A DNA stretch of 64,000 nt from Lolium rigidum (GCF_022539505.1 NC_061510.1:280610715-280674714); one strand, 5' to 3'. Positions 10,070-22,778 are shown, counted from the stretch's first letter. A program made the numbers and translations. The notes: generated by a model not told the origin, from the sequence alone.

Positions 10070-11494
10070 ATGAAGGAGTACTCTGTTATATATAGTGCGG
10101 TTAATAAAAGTGCAAAGAAACCTGTAGAACCTGAAGAACAGATTAAGGTTGAACCTGCTGTTGCAATAGTTAAAGATCTTGTGACTGAAAATGTAGAAGA
10201 TGGTCATATTACTTTTTGTGTAGATGCTTCTAACATTGTTTCGCATCCTAATAAGTCTAGGAAAGCTAGTGTTCCTATGCTCTCTGTTAGAATTGGTGAT
10301 CATTGTTATTATGGTTTATGCGATATTGGTGCAAGTATTAGTGCTATTCCTTATGAGCTTTATACGGAGATCATGCATGAAATTGGTTCTTGTGAACTTG
10401 AAGATATTGATGTGGTTATTCGACTAGCTAATAGAGAAACTATCTCTCCTATTGGTATTGTTCGAGATGTGGAAGTTCTATGCGGTAAGATTAAATATCT
10501 TGCTGACTTTTTGGTACTTGGTTCTGCTGCTAGTAAGTATTGTCCTATTATTTTTGGTAGACCTTTCCTAAATACTTGTGGAGCTATTATAGATTGCAAG
10601 AAGGAAAAGATTACGACTAAATTTGCTGGTGAATCTTATGAGTTTAATTTCTCTAAATTTGCCAAAACTCCTTATAAAGCTGATTTGCCTAATAATGATT
10701 TTAGAGTTGAACAGTGTGCGTCTATTGCTCTTGCTCCTAATAATCCATTGCAGCAACATTTGGAGAATAGTGAGAGTGAAGTTTTTAGGGAAGAAAGAAA
10801 TGAGCTTGATGAAATTTTCCTTTGTCAACCTATTCAGAAACATGACTTACCGGTTGAAGATCTAGGTACAACACCACCACCAAAGGAAGATCCTGTTTTT
10901 GATTTAAAACCATTGCCTGATAATCTTAAGTATGCTCATATTGATGATAAGAAAATATATCCTGTTATTATTAGTTCTAAGCTTTCAGATATTGAGGAAG
11001 AAAGGTTATTGGAAATATTGAAGAAACACCGAGGAGCTATTGGTTATACTCTTGATGACTTGAAGGGGATTTCTCCCTCTATTTGCCAACATGCTATCAA
11101 TATGGAAGATGATGCAAAGCCTGTTGTTGAACATCAACATCGTCTAATTCCGAAGATGAAGGATGTGGTAAGGAATGAGGTATTAAAACTTCTTGAAGCT
11201 GGTATTATATATCCTATTGCTGATAGTAAATGGGTTAGTCCTGTGCATTGTGTTCCTAAGAAAGGAGGAATGACTGTTGTGCCTAATGATAATGATGAGC
11301 TCATCCCTCAAAGAGTAGTTGTAGGGTATAGAATGTGCATTGATTATCGAAAAGTTAATAAGGTTACTAAGAAAGATCATTACCCTTTACCCTTTATTGA
11401 TCAAATGTTAGAAAGGTTGTCTAAAAATACTCATTTTTGCTTTCTTGATGGTTATTATGGGTTTCCACAAATTGCTGTTAAAACTAAAGATTAA
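10070..11494 (+). pseudogene. Protease and N-terminal RT of A1
   Basis: This open frame of 474 codons contains the aspartic protease (active-site string YYGLCDIGASISAIP, about residues 85-100), a linker rich in Asp and Glu with PPPKEDPVFDLKPLP, and then the start of reverse transcriptase ([50 protein letters not shown] with the first catalytic Asp). It stops at 11492-11494 (TAA where A2 has CAA). Immediately after, about 190 bp are missing relative to A2, including the block with the second catalytic Asp pair. The RT cannot be functional. Confidence 0.88.
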
Positions 11495-11511
11495 GAGAAA
11501 ACCACTTTCAC

Positions 11512-12692
11512 TTGTCCTTATGGAACTTATGCTTGTTCTTAATTGGGAGAAATGCCACTTTATGGTTAATGAAGGAATTGTATTGGGACATAAAATTTCT
11601 GAGAGAGGTATTGAAGTTGATAGAGCTAAAGTGGAAGCAATTGAGAAGATGCCCTATCCTAGGGATGTTAAAGGTATTCGTACTGTTCTTGGCCATGCTG
11701 GGTTTTATAGGAGATTTATTAAAGATTTCTCCAAGATTTCAAAGCCTCTTACTAATCTTCTTCAAAAAGATGTACCTTTTGTTTTTGATGATGATTGTAA
11801 GGAAGCTTTTGAAACTCTAAAGAAAGCCTTAACAACTACTCCTGTAGTTGAACCTCCTGATTGGAATTTACCTTTTGAAATTATGTGTGATGCTAGTGAT
11901 TTTGCTGTAGGCGTTGTTCTTGGACAGCGAGTAGATAAGAAATTGAATGTTATTCATTATGCTAGCAAAACTCTTGATGCTGCTCAAAGAAATTATGCTA
12001 CAACTGAAAAAGAATTATTAGCTGTAGTCTTTTCTTGTGATAAGTTTAGATCCTATATCGTTGATTCAAAAGTTACAATTCATACTGATCATGCTGCAAT
12101 TAGATACCTTATGACAAAGAAAGATGCTAAGCCAAGGCTTATTAGATGGGTACTTCTTTTGCAAGAATTTGATTTGCATATTATAGATAGGAAAGGTGAT
12201 GATAATCCTGTCGCTGATAATTTGTCTAGATTGGAAAATATTACTTATGATCCTGTTCCTGTTAATGATAGTTTTCCAAATGAACAATTGGCTGTAATAA
12301 AGGTGAGCTCGCGATATAGTCCTTGGTACGCTGATTATGCTAACTTTATTGTATCCAAGTACTTGCCTCCAACCTTTTCAGCTCAGCAAAGGAGGAAATT
12401 CTTTTATGACTTGAGGCATTATTTTTGGGATGATCCACACTTATATAAAGAAGGAGTGGATGGTATTCTGCGAACATGTGTTCCTGAATATGAACAACAG
12501 GAGATATTGAGTAAATGTCATGGTAGTGTTTACGGAGGACATCACGCCGGAGATAGGACCGCGCAAAAGGTTCTACAATCAGGTTTTTATTGGCCAACTC
12601 TCTTCAAAGATGCAAGGAAGTTTATTTTATCTTGTGATGAATGTCAAAGGGTTGGTAATATCTCCAGAAGCAATGAAATGCCTATGAATTAT
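11512..12692 (+). pseudogene. RT C-terminus, RNase H and integrase zinc finger of A1
   Basis: The frame resumes after the RT deletion with [20 protein letters not shown] (RT thumb), [17 protein letters not shown] (connection), and RNase H with its catalytic residues in [29 protein letters not shown] and [11 protein letters not shown]. It continues into the integrase HHCC finger (GGHHAGDRT and CDECQRVGN) up to MPMNY, where F inserted at 12693. Integrase continues at 20939. From RNase H onward the frame is clean. Confidence 0.9.
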
Positions 12693-13791
12693 TGTGGTGA
12701 CCCAGCATACCACTGCATGGTGTAGTACACAAGTTGTTGACATAACACAAGTGAAACACCGTTCCACTCATATTACATCTCTCAGAGTGGTACAACAGAA
12801 ACATATGCGAGTCCAAGATATGTCTATAGAAGTACACACGAACTGTTTACATAAGATCAACACAACCTCCTACTTTACACTGAGGTAAAACTTCAAATAA
12901 AGCTCCAGAAGAACGACTCGTAGTCTATCTTATTACTAACTCAAGTTTAAGAGCTACTTGGCTTGCTATAGAAATCTAGCTACTTAGGTGCTAGGATTAG
13001 GGAAAGGTTCCCTTCTATTACTAGTCTAGGTTTCCATTATAGCTGATGCAGAAGTTGACTCCATTGACTTCTTTGATTGGATTCTTCATCTTGTTGCAGT
13101 TGACTCCTCTGTCTTCGAGTTCCACGGTAGTTTCTCCTTCGGTGCCTTGATCTAAGAAGGGGGTTCAAACGGGATAGAATGAGTACGAGCGTACTCAGCA
13201 AGTTCATATTAGGAAATATGTGTATCATGCACTAGCTACAGCCATAGACCAGAAAGTCATAGGCCAATGCAAGTTTTCATAAACATTTCTTCAAAAGGTT
13301 TATTTTATTCTAAAACTATGCCCGTCGGTCTTCACGAGGTTGACTAGAACTTCGTGGAGTTCCTTTCCTGCCGCGTTCGCAGTTCCTTCCCCGAACAGGA
13401 GTGACGAGTCACAATTCTTGATACCCTCTGCAGAGGTGCGTTACTTTACCCCACAAGAGATCTTAACTTTGTTGCCGGCCGAGAGTATGTCCCCGTCCAC
13501 ACTTCCTTGGGTGTGAGGCCCGAGTATAAGATCCAAGCCAATCACCGCCTTCTCCGCGACCACTGCAAACCCACCCTTTTGTCCAACCGTACACCCCCAG
13601 TAGACTTCTCCCGATAATACGGCTTTACTCACGGTGTACTCCGGACAATCCATCATAGATCGTAGAGCTTATCATCACTAATGGATGGGGATTTAAAAGG
13701 CTATCCCAACCTATTGCGGCGAGTGCCTCCAACACCCCACCGGCTCTACGGATCCGTTGGCGTGCGAAGGGAAAAGATACGGCTGACTTCA

Positions 13792-15538
13792 CGATACGTC
13801 TCCGACGTATCGATAATTTCTTATGTTCCATGCCACATTATTGATGTTATCTACATGTTTTATGCACACTTTATGTCATATTCGTGCATTTTCCGGAACT
13901 AACCTATTAACAAGATGCCGAAGTGCCAGTTGCTGTTTTCTGCTGTTTTTGGTTTCAGAAATCCTAGTAACGAAATATTCTTGGAATTGGACGAAATCAA
14001 GACCCAGGGTCCTATTTTCCCGGAGCCTTCCAGAACACCCGAGAGCCGCCAGAGGGAAGCCCTGGGGGCCCCACACCACACCCTGGCGCGGCCAGAGGGG
14101 GGGCCGCGCCGCCCTATGGTGTGGGCCCCCCAGGCCCCCTCCGAGGCTGCCCTTCCGCCTACTTAAAGCCTCCGTCGTGAAATCCCTGATAAGAAAAAAA
14201 GCCACGGTACGGAAAACCTTCAAGAGCCGCCGCCATCGCGAAGCCAAGATCTGGGGGACAGGAGTCTCTGTTCCGGCACGCCGCCGGGACGGGGAAGTGC
14301 CCCCGGAAGGCTCCTCCATCGACACCACCGCCATCTCCATCACCGCTGCTGCTCCCATGAGGAAGGAGTAGTTCTCCATCGAGGCTCGGGGCTGTACCGG
14401 TAGCTATGTGGTTCATCTCTCTCCTATGTGCTTCAATACAATAATCTCATGAGCTGCCTTACATGATTGAGATTCATATGATGATGCTTGTAATCTAGAT
14501 GTCATTATGCTAGTCAAGTGAATTTTACTTATGTGATCTCCGGAGACTCCTTGTCCCACGTGTGTAAAGGTGACAGTGTGTGCACCGTGTGGGTCTCTTA
14601 GGCTATATTTCACTCGAATACTTATTCACCGTTATGAATGGCATAGTGAAGTGCTTATTTATATCTCTTTATGATTGCAATGTATTTTGTATCACAATTT
14701 ATCTATGTGCTACTCTAGCAATGTTATTAAAGTAGTTCTATTCCTCCTACACGGTGTAATGGTGACGAGTGTGTGCATCCGTGTTAGTACTTGGTTTATG
14801 CTATGATTATGATCTCTTGTAGATTATGAAGTTAACTATTGCTATGATAGTATTGATGTGTATTATTCCTCCTACATAGCATGAAGGTGACAGGTGTGCA
14901 TGCTATGTTAGTACTTGGTTTAGTCTTATTGATCTTTCATGCACTCTAAGGTTATTTAAATATGAACATTGAATTGTGGAGCTTGTTAACTCCGGCATTG
15001 AGGGTTCGTGTAATCCTACGCAATGTGTTCATCATCCAACAAGAGTGTAGAGTATGCATTTATCTATTCTGTTATGTGATCAATGTTGAGAGTGTCCACT
15101 AGTGAAAGTCTAATCCCTAGGCCTTGTTCCTAAATATCGCTATCGCTACTTGTTTACTTGTTTCATTGCTTTACTACTGCTGCGTTACTACTCGTTGCGT
15201 TACTACTCGTTGCAATACTTGTTTTACTCGTTTTCTCTGCAAACAATCATCTTCCACACAATTCGGTTAATCCTTTGTTACAGCAAGCCGGTGAGATTGA
15301 CAACCTCACTCGTTTCGTTGGGGCAAAGTACTTTGGTTGTGTTGTGCGGGTTCCACGTTGGCGCCGAAATCCCTGGTGTTGCGCCGCACTACATCCCGCC
15401 GCCATCAACCTTCAACGTGCTTCTTGGCTCCTCCTGGTTCGATAAACCTTGGTTTCTTTCTGAGGGAAAACTTGCTGCTGTGCGCATCATACCTTCCTCT
15501 TGGGGTTGCCCAACGAACGTGTGAAATACACGCCATCA
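13792..15538 (+). repeat. Solo LTR, B-like start and C-like end, 1747 bp
   Basis: It starts (C)GATACGTCTCCGACGTATC and is flanked by CTTCA (13787-13791) and CTTCC (15539-15543), a near-perfect 5-bp duplication, with no primer site or internal sequence after it. From 13792 to about 15235 it follows the B LTR (TTCCGGAACTAACC, the MITE-like leader, TATA-like ACTTAAAG). From about 15239 it follows the C LTR (GCAAACAATCATC to CACGCCATCA). Solo LTRs arise by recombination between the two LTRs of one element. Confidence 0.85.
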
Positions 15539-18500
15539 CTTCCCCAGAGCCATTATAGATCTTATGGATAACGCGATATGTACGGCGCTAGAATCACTGG
15601 ACGGCATTGGTACTTAGTCCTAGATGAGTAGTACCCATGCAATGGAACCTCCACCATATCAACACATACCATGGTTCCATTGCCCACCACATAGTCATAT
15701 TCATAATTGTAAAATAATACTTTGCTTTTCAATGCATGAGCGATAAGTATAGTACTTTGCATATAGTTTGATACAAATAATCAAATGACATGAGCAAGCG
15801 ATGAACTTGCCTTTCTTGATCGCAAGATTATGCGAGCAAAAGCTTCGATACGTGAGAACTCCAAATGCTGAAATACCATCATCGTCCGGTAAGGACAATG
15901 TTTAAAGAACTGGCAAAAATGCTATAATGCATAGTATGAGATGCAATCGTCCCGAGCGTAACCTAATCTCGATGATTTAGGATGTATGAGTTGTAAAGAT
16001 TTCTTTAGGGTTGGTTGCACTTTTAGAATGATTCTCAAACAAGGTTCTTATTAGGGTTTGGTTATATTAGCATCATAACCAAGTGATATAAGGCATCATA
16101 ACAATCATACACATAAGAATAGTGATGGAATAGTATGTAAAGAACAGTTGTCAATTTTAAGTTCTACAGAACATGGTTGATGATTACTTATACTATACTT
16201 CAAAAGAATAACTTTTGAAGAACATGTTGTTTAAGAAATAATGAGTATTTCAAAGAAGGATAGGGCTTCTAAGGTTTGATTGACATTTGTACTTCAAAAG
16301 AATAACTTTTGAAGAACAGGTTAAAATAAGAATATGAACTACTTTAAATAGGAGCTAAGTGCTATTAGGGTTTACTAATAGGTCTGGTTGGTGCTTAAGT
16401 AGAAGTGATCTACATGTAGCAAGTATTAGTAGGTTTATTACTATGGTTTCTCCTAAGCAGCATATCAAAGGATGGTTATCAAGGTATTGCTATGAGTTAG
16501 GGTTTACTATGACTTCATATTTGCTTTACCAAATAATCTCTAATAGTTTCTAAGCTAAGTGGTTTATCATTTCCTAAGTAAGGTTTAGTTGGATAGGAAC
16601 ATGTGATGTGATTTGCTACACAAAGTTGATACTAGGGTTTATCATTATGGTTCTACTAGGGTTTAATGATTGAGGTTGATCTTAATGGTATGGTATATAG
16701 GAGTGGTGATCAATGGTACTAATTCAATTAACAAGTTAGGGTTTCTACCTAGGTGACATTAGTGGATCATATAGGTTTTGATTAAGAATAGGAACATGAA
16801 ATGATAATCTCATGTGACTTGGTTTTATGCTAGTGGATCATAAGCATGTATTCAATTGTTGCTAATTAAGGTTCTATATGTCAAGTAAATCTCCCATGAT
16901 CATATGTGACACATATCTAGGGTTTTAGAGTTGGTTCTAAGGTGGAATGATCACATGAAATAATGGGATCCAGGTCTTACTCAATTTGAAACTAGGGTTT
17001 CTAAATCATGGTACAACTCCTAAAATGATGATTGGTAATAGAGTTGTGGTTACTAATTACTTTGAATCAAAATTAGTAATGGTTTAACATTTTATTAATT
17101 TTTACAAGAATTAATAATCAAGGTAACTTCTAATTAGGTTTAGTTAAAAACTAGGGTTTAACAATTGTTATTTCATTTTAAAATACTTAACTTTTTAACT
17201 AAAGATGTTTTTAAGTAACAAGTTTTGGATTACCAAAATAATATTAGCTTATAATATTTTCTTTAGTTATTACTATTTACAGAAATTAGAAAATAGTAAC
17301 ATGCAATTTAGGGTTTATGAATTATCACTAATATTTAAGTGAATGCAATTATGATAAAGAAAATTAATCTTAACATTTTACTTAGTTACTTGAATAGTTA
17401 AATTTTAATTTTTGATATTTAACTATTTGTTGAATTCAAATTGTATTTAAAACAAATGGAAAGGCATAATTAATAAAGTTAAAAATAAGTGAATTTTTAT
17501 TTTGACACACATTTTTGTTTTATATTTTATTTGAATAGAGTTTATTTTTGTGAGCATTTTGATATATTATTTATCTTTTTCTGAGTTCAAATGAAATTTC
17601 TATGATTTTGCAAAGTTTCAGTATTTTACTGGAATTTGAAATTAAATGAAAATACTAAACATACCGGTTCGCTACCTAGCCTGAGACACTGACTGGTGGG
17701 GTCGCTGACTAGTCTCCTGCCTCGTTGGCAGCTGACCAAGTCAACACGACTAGCGGGTCCACCTCCACGTCACCTCGCCGGAGGGAGCACCGGCGAGCAA
17801 CGGCGAGGATGGTACAGTGCACTATAAGCGACGATTTGAGGCGCGTTAGAACCGCAAGAAGATACTGAGTAGATGAGCATCAACGCCACCACCGATAGGT
17901 CACCGGAGCAACTCCGGCGAGCATCTCTGCGGCGGCGAGCTCCGGCCAAAACGCGAGAATTGGCTACAGACGGCGGGAAGATGTAAATTAAGGGTCTATG
18001 GATGTGCAATCTCACCCTGGACACGATGGTGAGGTCGGCGATGTCGCTTATCGAGGGAGACGGCGATGAATTCGCCATTACCGGCGATATGCTGCAGAAG
18101 GGATTGGCGAAATTCGTCGGCTTGAGGAAGATTCAGGACGATTCCTTCCTCCCAAATGATCTACGGCGCCAGGCGCTTCTCCTCGACCACGCGCCTGAGG
18201 CTCGGGGTGGCCTGTACCGCCGTGTTCTTCCTCGGCTCCGGCGTACTGGCACGGATGGAATTGAGAGCTAGAGAGGGATAGAGAAGATCTGGAGGAGTGG
18301 ATGAGATCAAGAAGTGCTCGGCGGTGCTTTTACCCCTATTTATAGGCCGAGGGGAGCTCTGAGACCTCGACACGACGACGGCGATGGTCGGGAGGTGGCG
18401 GTCTCTGGAAGGTGGTCTGGCGAAGATCTTTTCTCTCCCACGGATAGACTCGGACGCGAAACGATTAGGGTGACATTATGGAACCTTCTGCGACGTCTGG

Positions 18501-20933
18501 GCATCCTTATCGTCGACGAGAGCGGTGTCTACTGGCGATGCCGCGCTGTCGACGTCGGAGAAGAAGACGATGACGAAGTCCCTCCATTGCACGATTTTTA
18601 AAGCAATTGAATCGGTAAGTGGCTTTGGGCTGGGCCGCGTCTGGGCTGCGTTGGCCTGCTTCGGCTGGTGCGGATCTGGGCTGCGACGTGGTGGTAATGG
18701 GCTGCCACCAGGGTAAGTTTCCCTCCACTTCTTATTTCAAATTTTCATTTCTTGTTTTTATTTACTGATTTAAATTTGCTATTTGCTTGCAAATTTGAAT
18801 TCTGTCTTATTTTGCAGGTCCTAAATTATTTGAATATCAAAACAATTTGATATTCATGCTTATTGTATAATGTTGTTGTTTAAACAAACATTTAGTATTT
18901 GATTAAATTTGTGTTGTTGTGAAAGGTATTCAATATTTCAAGTTTATATTGGTTAAGTGTTTGTCTCAATTAATTTTATTTAGAAACCAAATATATTCCA
19001 ATGGTTTGAAAATTTATAACCTCTGCATGATAAACTCATGATTAGGTTTTACTAGTACTTAGTAATATGAATTGTTTACATATTTTAATTATGGCTAGGG
19101 TTTAGCAAATGGTAAAGGAAATGTGATTGGTTCATGATTTTATGTGAATAATGGTTCTTAGGGTTTAAGAATTTGATGATGCTTCATTAATTGAAGTATA
19201 AAATAGGCATGAGGCATGGCAGGGTTTTACTTATAATCCAAAGTGATACTTGGATTGAAATGCAAAGGTGATCTAGGGTTTTAGTTGTGATTACTCAATT
19301 GATACACAACCAATAATTAAGATATGAACATAAGCTTTGATTATGTTTTATTGGCTAGCTAGGGTTACTCTAAGGTTTGGATAAACAAGGTTTAGGTTTA
19401 ATGCCCTTACTCCTTCATACAAGGCATGAGGATTGGTTTGGGGTTAACTACTAGTGATATACTTATTATTTTATGTGATGGATGATATCTATTAATCATA
19501 TGGGGTTAACTTATCATTTATATCTACAAGGTATAATCATGCATTAGACAAGATCCTCTCATTCCTCACTAATCCCTCTTTAATATTCCTCTCATCACAC
19601 TCATCCTAGATTCTTAGGGTTTATAATTAATACTAAGTTGTGATGATTATGGAATTGGTTTTCTAAGGTATCGTTATTGGAATAGGGTTCTCACCTCCAA
19701 GATTAAATATTGACTTGAACAACTAGGATTAGTACTTCTCTAATATTCTTGTATGAACATGGCTATGGTTAGTATTATAACTTCTCTCACTTCTCAATGT
19801 CTTGGAATATCCTAAGGTCCTACTCAAGAGATGATGATATGATCCTCTAAATATATGGTTTGCCTAGGAATACTACCTTGCAATCTTATGTAGCTTGTTC
19901 TTCAGGAAATCTGATAAACCTGCATCTTGTGGTATGCCTCCACCTCCTAGCTTCTTCATCTTGATCCTAGCTAATTCATATGGAGTGGCTCTATGTGTTT
20001 GTTCACATGTATCATGCTACAAGATGACCAAATGGATGGAGGGTGTGGCTCTATTTATAGGCTTGGGCAAGCTCTAATATCATGACACATAGGTGGTGAC
20101 TCTTGTGTTGGTTTGATGAGTAAGGTGCTTGGTTGTCATGCCCTCATCCATAGCAATCCTTTGAGCATGAGGTGGCAAAGCTTGGAGTGCAAGTCATGTA
20201 GATATTTTCATCCTATGTGGCAAGATCATTATCCTCTCATATGATTTATTTTTGGATAGCCAAGTGGCATTTGCTACTAAATATCTTGTGGATGGTTTTA
20301 TTATTGTGGATGAGTCATCATACCATGTATGATTGGATTTATGTTATAATATTATTCAAAAGTTCAAGTTTGAGGGTTATTTCTCCATTTTGGATAGTTG
20401 GTGTTTGATTTCACCAAGGCATGATCATATGAGTTTCAAAATACTCATAGTTAGTTTTATTCAATTAGTTTGAACTATGATTTGTAATGTAAATGGATTT
20501 AGTTTTATGATATTCCATGTATTTAATAAGTTATGATGTCAATAAGAATGTGTGGCTTTTATGCACTTTAGACCCTGTGGTTTACCTTATTTATAAGTGA
20601 ATTAAATTACACACAAAGGTAGTTGCTAACTTTTAAGTGTTAATAAGTTAGGGTTTGATTCTTAAAGAATGTGTTGTTGTAAATCTAATTCCATTTGATC
20701 TAATCCATGGATCAAATCATCTCTACCCAAAACAAGGTTTTAACAAAGATCACAGTGAAGTTTATAGCGCTTGACTTGATGATCTACTTCAGTTCCAGCA
20801 AGTCAAGTGAAACTTCGATTATCGTGGTAAGTTTTATTTGAGAGCGCGAAAATCCCCCGGATTTTCTATGCATGAATGCAATGCACACTTTGGTGTTCTC
20901 TCATTTTATTGCCTCTAAACCTGGGATATTACA
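15539..20933. other. Remainder of F: AT-rich, no gene
   Basis: Long AT-rich stretches with about 15 copies of AGGGTTT on the plus strand, and a GC-rich island at about 17680-18720 with short frames on both strands. None shows a recognisable domain. A minus-strand frame starting MANSSPSPSIS at 18078 ends in a GGTGAG donor-like site, which is not enough to call a gene. Confidence 0.5.
18336..18345 (-). promoter_or_regulatory. TATA-like box in F
   Basis: CTATAAATAG on the minus strand is followed by a CT-rich leader-like sequence (TCTTGATCTCATCC and so on). The same decamer occurs at 20051-20060. A weak core promoter reading leftward is plausible. Confidence 0.4.
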
Positions 20934-20938
20934 ATTAT

Positions 20939-21877
20939 ACTCTTGTTATTGAACCATTCGATTGTTGGGGATTTGACTTCATGGGTCCTTTCCCTTCTTC
21001 AGAAGGTAACACTCATATACTTGTCGCTGTTGATTATGTTACTAAATGGGTGGAAGCCATACCTACAAAAAGTGCTGATGGTGAGACCTCTTTAAGAATG
21101 CTTTTAGATATTATTTTTCCTAGATTTGGAGTTCCTAGATATATTATGACTGATGGAGGTTCTCATTTTATTCATGGTGGTTTTAGAAAAACTGTTGCTA
21201 AATATGGTATTAATCATAGAATTGCTTCTGCTTATCATCCTCAAACTAGTGGGCAAGTAGAAGTATCAAATAGAGAGATTAAATCTATCTTGCAAAAGAC
21301 TGTTAATAAATCTAGAAAGAACTGGGCTATTAAATTGAAGGAAGCATTATGGGCTTATAGAACTGCTTATAAAAATCCCATGGGTATGTCACCGTATAAA
21401 ATGGTTTATGGGAAAGCTTGCCATTTACCTTTAGAACTAGAGCACAAAGCTTATTGGGCTGTGAGAGAACTAAATAGAGATCCTAAACTTGCCGGTAAGA
21501 AAAGATTGCTACAATTGAGTTCTCTAGATGAATGGAGAAGTGAGGCTTATGAAAATGCTAAACTCTTTAAAGAGAAAGTTAAGAAATGGCCTGATAGAAG
21601 AATTATCAAAAGAGAATTTAATGTTGGAGATAAAGTCCTATTGTATCGGTCTCGTCTCAGATTTTTTGCAGGGAAATTACTCTCAAAATGGGAAGGACCA
21701 TATGTCATTGATGAGGTGTATCGATCGGGAGCAATTAAAATTAGCTCTCTGCAAGGTAATGCCACACAAGTGGTGAATGGACAAAGACTCAAGCATTATA
21801 TCTCGGGTGATTCTTATAATGAAGATGTTGATGTTATTCTTGGTAACCCCGGAAGCCTTCATCAAAGGCCAAGTTGA
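20939..21877 (+). CDS. Integrase catalytic core and C-terminus of A1 (continuation)
   Basis: The frame from TLVIEPF continues the zinc finger cut off at 12692. It holds the D,D,E triad: Asp in WGFDFMGPF, Asp in MTDGGSHF and Glu in [12 protein letters not shown]. Then follow the Athila signature [16 protein letters not shown] and a C-terminal GPY-like segment ([20 protein letters not shown]). All catalytic residues are present and the frame is open, so this part was intact when F inserted. The last ten codons differ from A2 because of a frame change near 21838. Confidence 0.92.
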   Translation, partial: TLVIEPFDCWGFDFMGPFPSSEGNTHILVAVDYVTKWVEAIPTKSADGETSLRMLLDIIFPRFGVPRYIMTDGGSHFIHGGFRKTVAKYGINHRIASAYHPQTSGQVEVSNREIKSILQKTVNKSRKNWAIKLKEALWAYRTAYKNPMGMSPYKMVYGKACHLPLELEHKAYWAVRELNRDPKLAGKKRLLQLSSLDEWRSEAYENAKLFKEKVKKWPDRRIIKREFNVGDKVLLYRSRLRFFAGKLLSKWEGPYVIDEVYRSGAIKISSLQGNATQVVNGQRLKHYISGDSYNEDVDVILGNPGSLHQRPS

Positions 21878-22029
21878 CAGTCCTGCAGAGTCCGACTTTG
21901 AATAGGTAACAGTTCTGGTAAGAAAAAGTCCGCGTTTAACTTTCCGAACAATGTTTTTGCAACTTTTGGAAAATATGAAAAATTACGAGATCAAAACGGA
22001 GTGAAGGAGACACACGAGGAGGTGCCCCC

Positions 22030-22150
22030 ACAGGCCGGCGCGGGCCCCAGCCTGGCCGCGCCGCCCTGTGAGGAGGCCGCCTCGTCGCCCTTTTCCGACT
22101 CTGGTTCGACCTGGTACTTTCCGTTTGTCGAGAAATTTTTTGCTATATAA
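22030..22150 (+). promoter_or_regulatory. Candidate internal promoter before the post-pol ORF of A1
   Basis: A GC-rich hairpin (22030-22069) of the same type as in the LTRs is followed by TATATAA (22144-22150) and about 94 bp later by the ATG of the post-pol ORF (22244). A2 keeps the hairpin and a weaker TATTATAAAA at the same place. It resembles the hairpin-plus-TATA layout of the LTR promoters. Confidence 0.45.
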
Positions 22151-22243
22151 TCCCCCGGACCCCTGGAGGTCCGTATATCGTTTTCTCGACGTGTTTTGTT
22201 TCGAGCTCTTTCTGCCAGGATATGTCTTTGATCTAGAAGCATC

Positions 22244-22778
22244 ATGGTCTCCAACAACAAGGACAAGGAGCCTTCGGAGGAAGATATTCAAGACGCCGAG
22301 TTGAAAGAAGAAGTCAAGGGGGATGAAGAGGAAGTTGAGGAAGTTCCGCGAGTACGCCCGCGTGCCACCGTCTCAAGCATCGGAGTGGTGTCAAACCCGT
22401 TCAACGCCAAGAAAAGCGCACGGATTAGCACCGGAGGAAGAGTTCCACGTCACTACCTAGCTCCAAGGTCATCTCCTCCAGGCACCTACCACCCCTTCCA
22501 CATTCTAATTCATAATAGTCAAACTGAAAGGGTTCCCAAAGCAGTGCTGCCCAGCAACTGGGATATAGATCATTCTAATGCTTGCAGGAAGGATGAAGCC
22601 TCGAAGCTGAAGAGTGGGAAACAACTCTAAGAGTTGGGACTCGCCGTCGGACGTGCTTCTTAACCGCGTCGAGCACAATTCAGAGATGATCCGCAACCTC
22701 ACGTACAGGATTGATGAGCTAAAGGAGCACGTTGAGAAGCTTATCGGGAATTCAACATCACCACCGCCGAAGGAGTAA
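22244..22778 (+). pseudogene. Post-pol ORF of A1, frameshifted
   Basis: It starts MVSNNKDKEPSEEDIQD, continues as an acidic stretch (EEVKGDEEEVEEVP), then a basic part with RVPRHYLAPRSSPPGTYHPF and SNWDIDHSN. The frame breaks near 22600. In another frame it resumes with SWDSPSDVLLNRVEHNSEMI and a short coiled-coil-like tail to the stop at 22776. It occupies the place where Athila elements may carry an env-like ORF, but I see no signal peptide or membrane segment. The homologue in A2 is also conserved, so it was probably a real protein of unknown function. Confidence 0.7.

Larger units (their letters stand above)
12693..20933 (-). mobile_element. F: 8.2-kb TG...CA insert of unknown type (giant solo LTR or LARD?)
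   Basis: It is exactly bounded by a 5-bp duplication ATTAT (12688-12692 and 20934-20938) inside the A1 integrase. The ends are TGTGGTGACCCAG and, reversed, TGTAATATCCCAG, matching at TGT and CCCAG. Without the nested solo LTR it is about 6.5 kb. I see no LTR pair, no primer site, no transposase and no pol domain. TG/CA ends with a 5-bp duplication point to LTR-type integration. A TATA-like box on the minus strand (18336-18345) with a GC-rich transcribed-leader-like stretch beyond it suggests a very long single LTR read leftward. Long-LTR LARD elements are known in Triticeae. Orientation and class are inference. Confidence 0.6.

Noticed and set aside
9983..10303. Minus-strand ORFs opposite gag-pol of A1 and A2 (also 10568-10843, 41526-41801, 42562-42816)
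   Set aside because: AT-rich antisense shadows of coding frames, the same in both copies only because the sense frame is conserved.
17770..18601. Short ORFs on both strands of the GC-rich island in F, one starting MANSSPSPSIS
   Set aside because: No known domain, both strands open because of GC content, no convincing gene structure; more likely an LTR leader.
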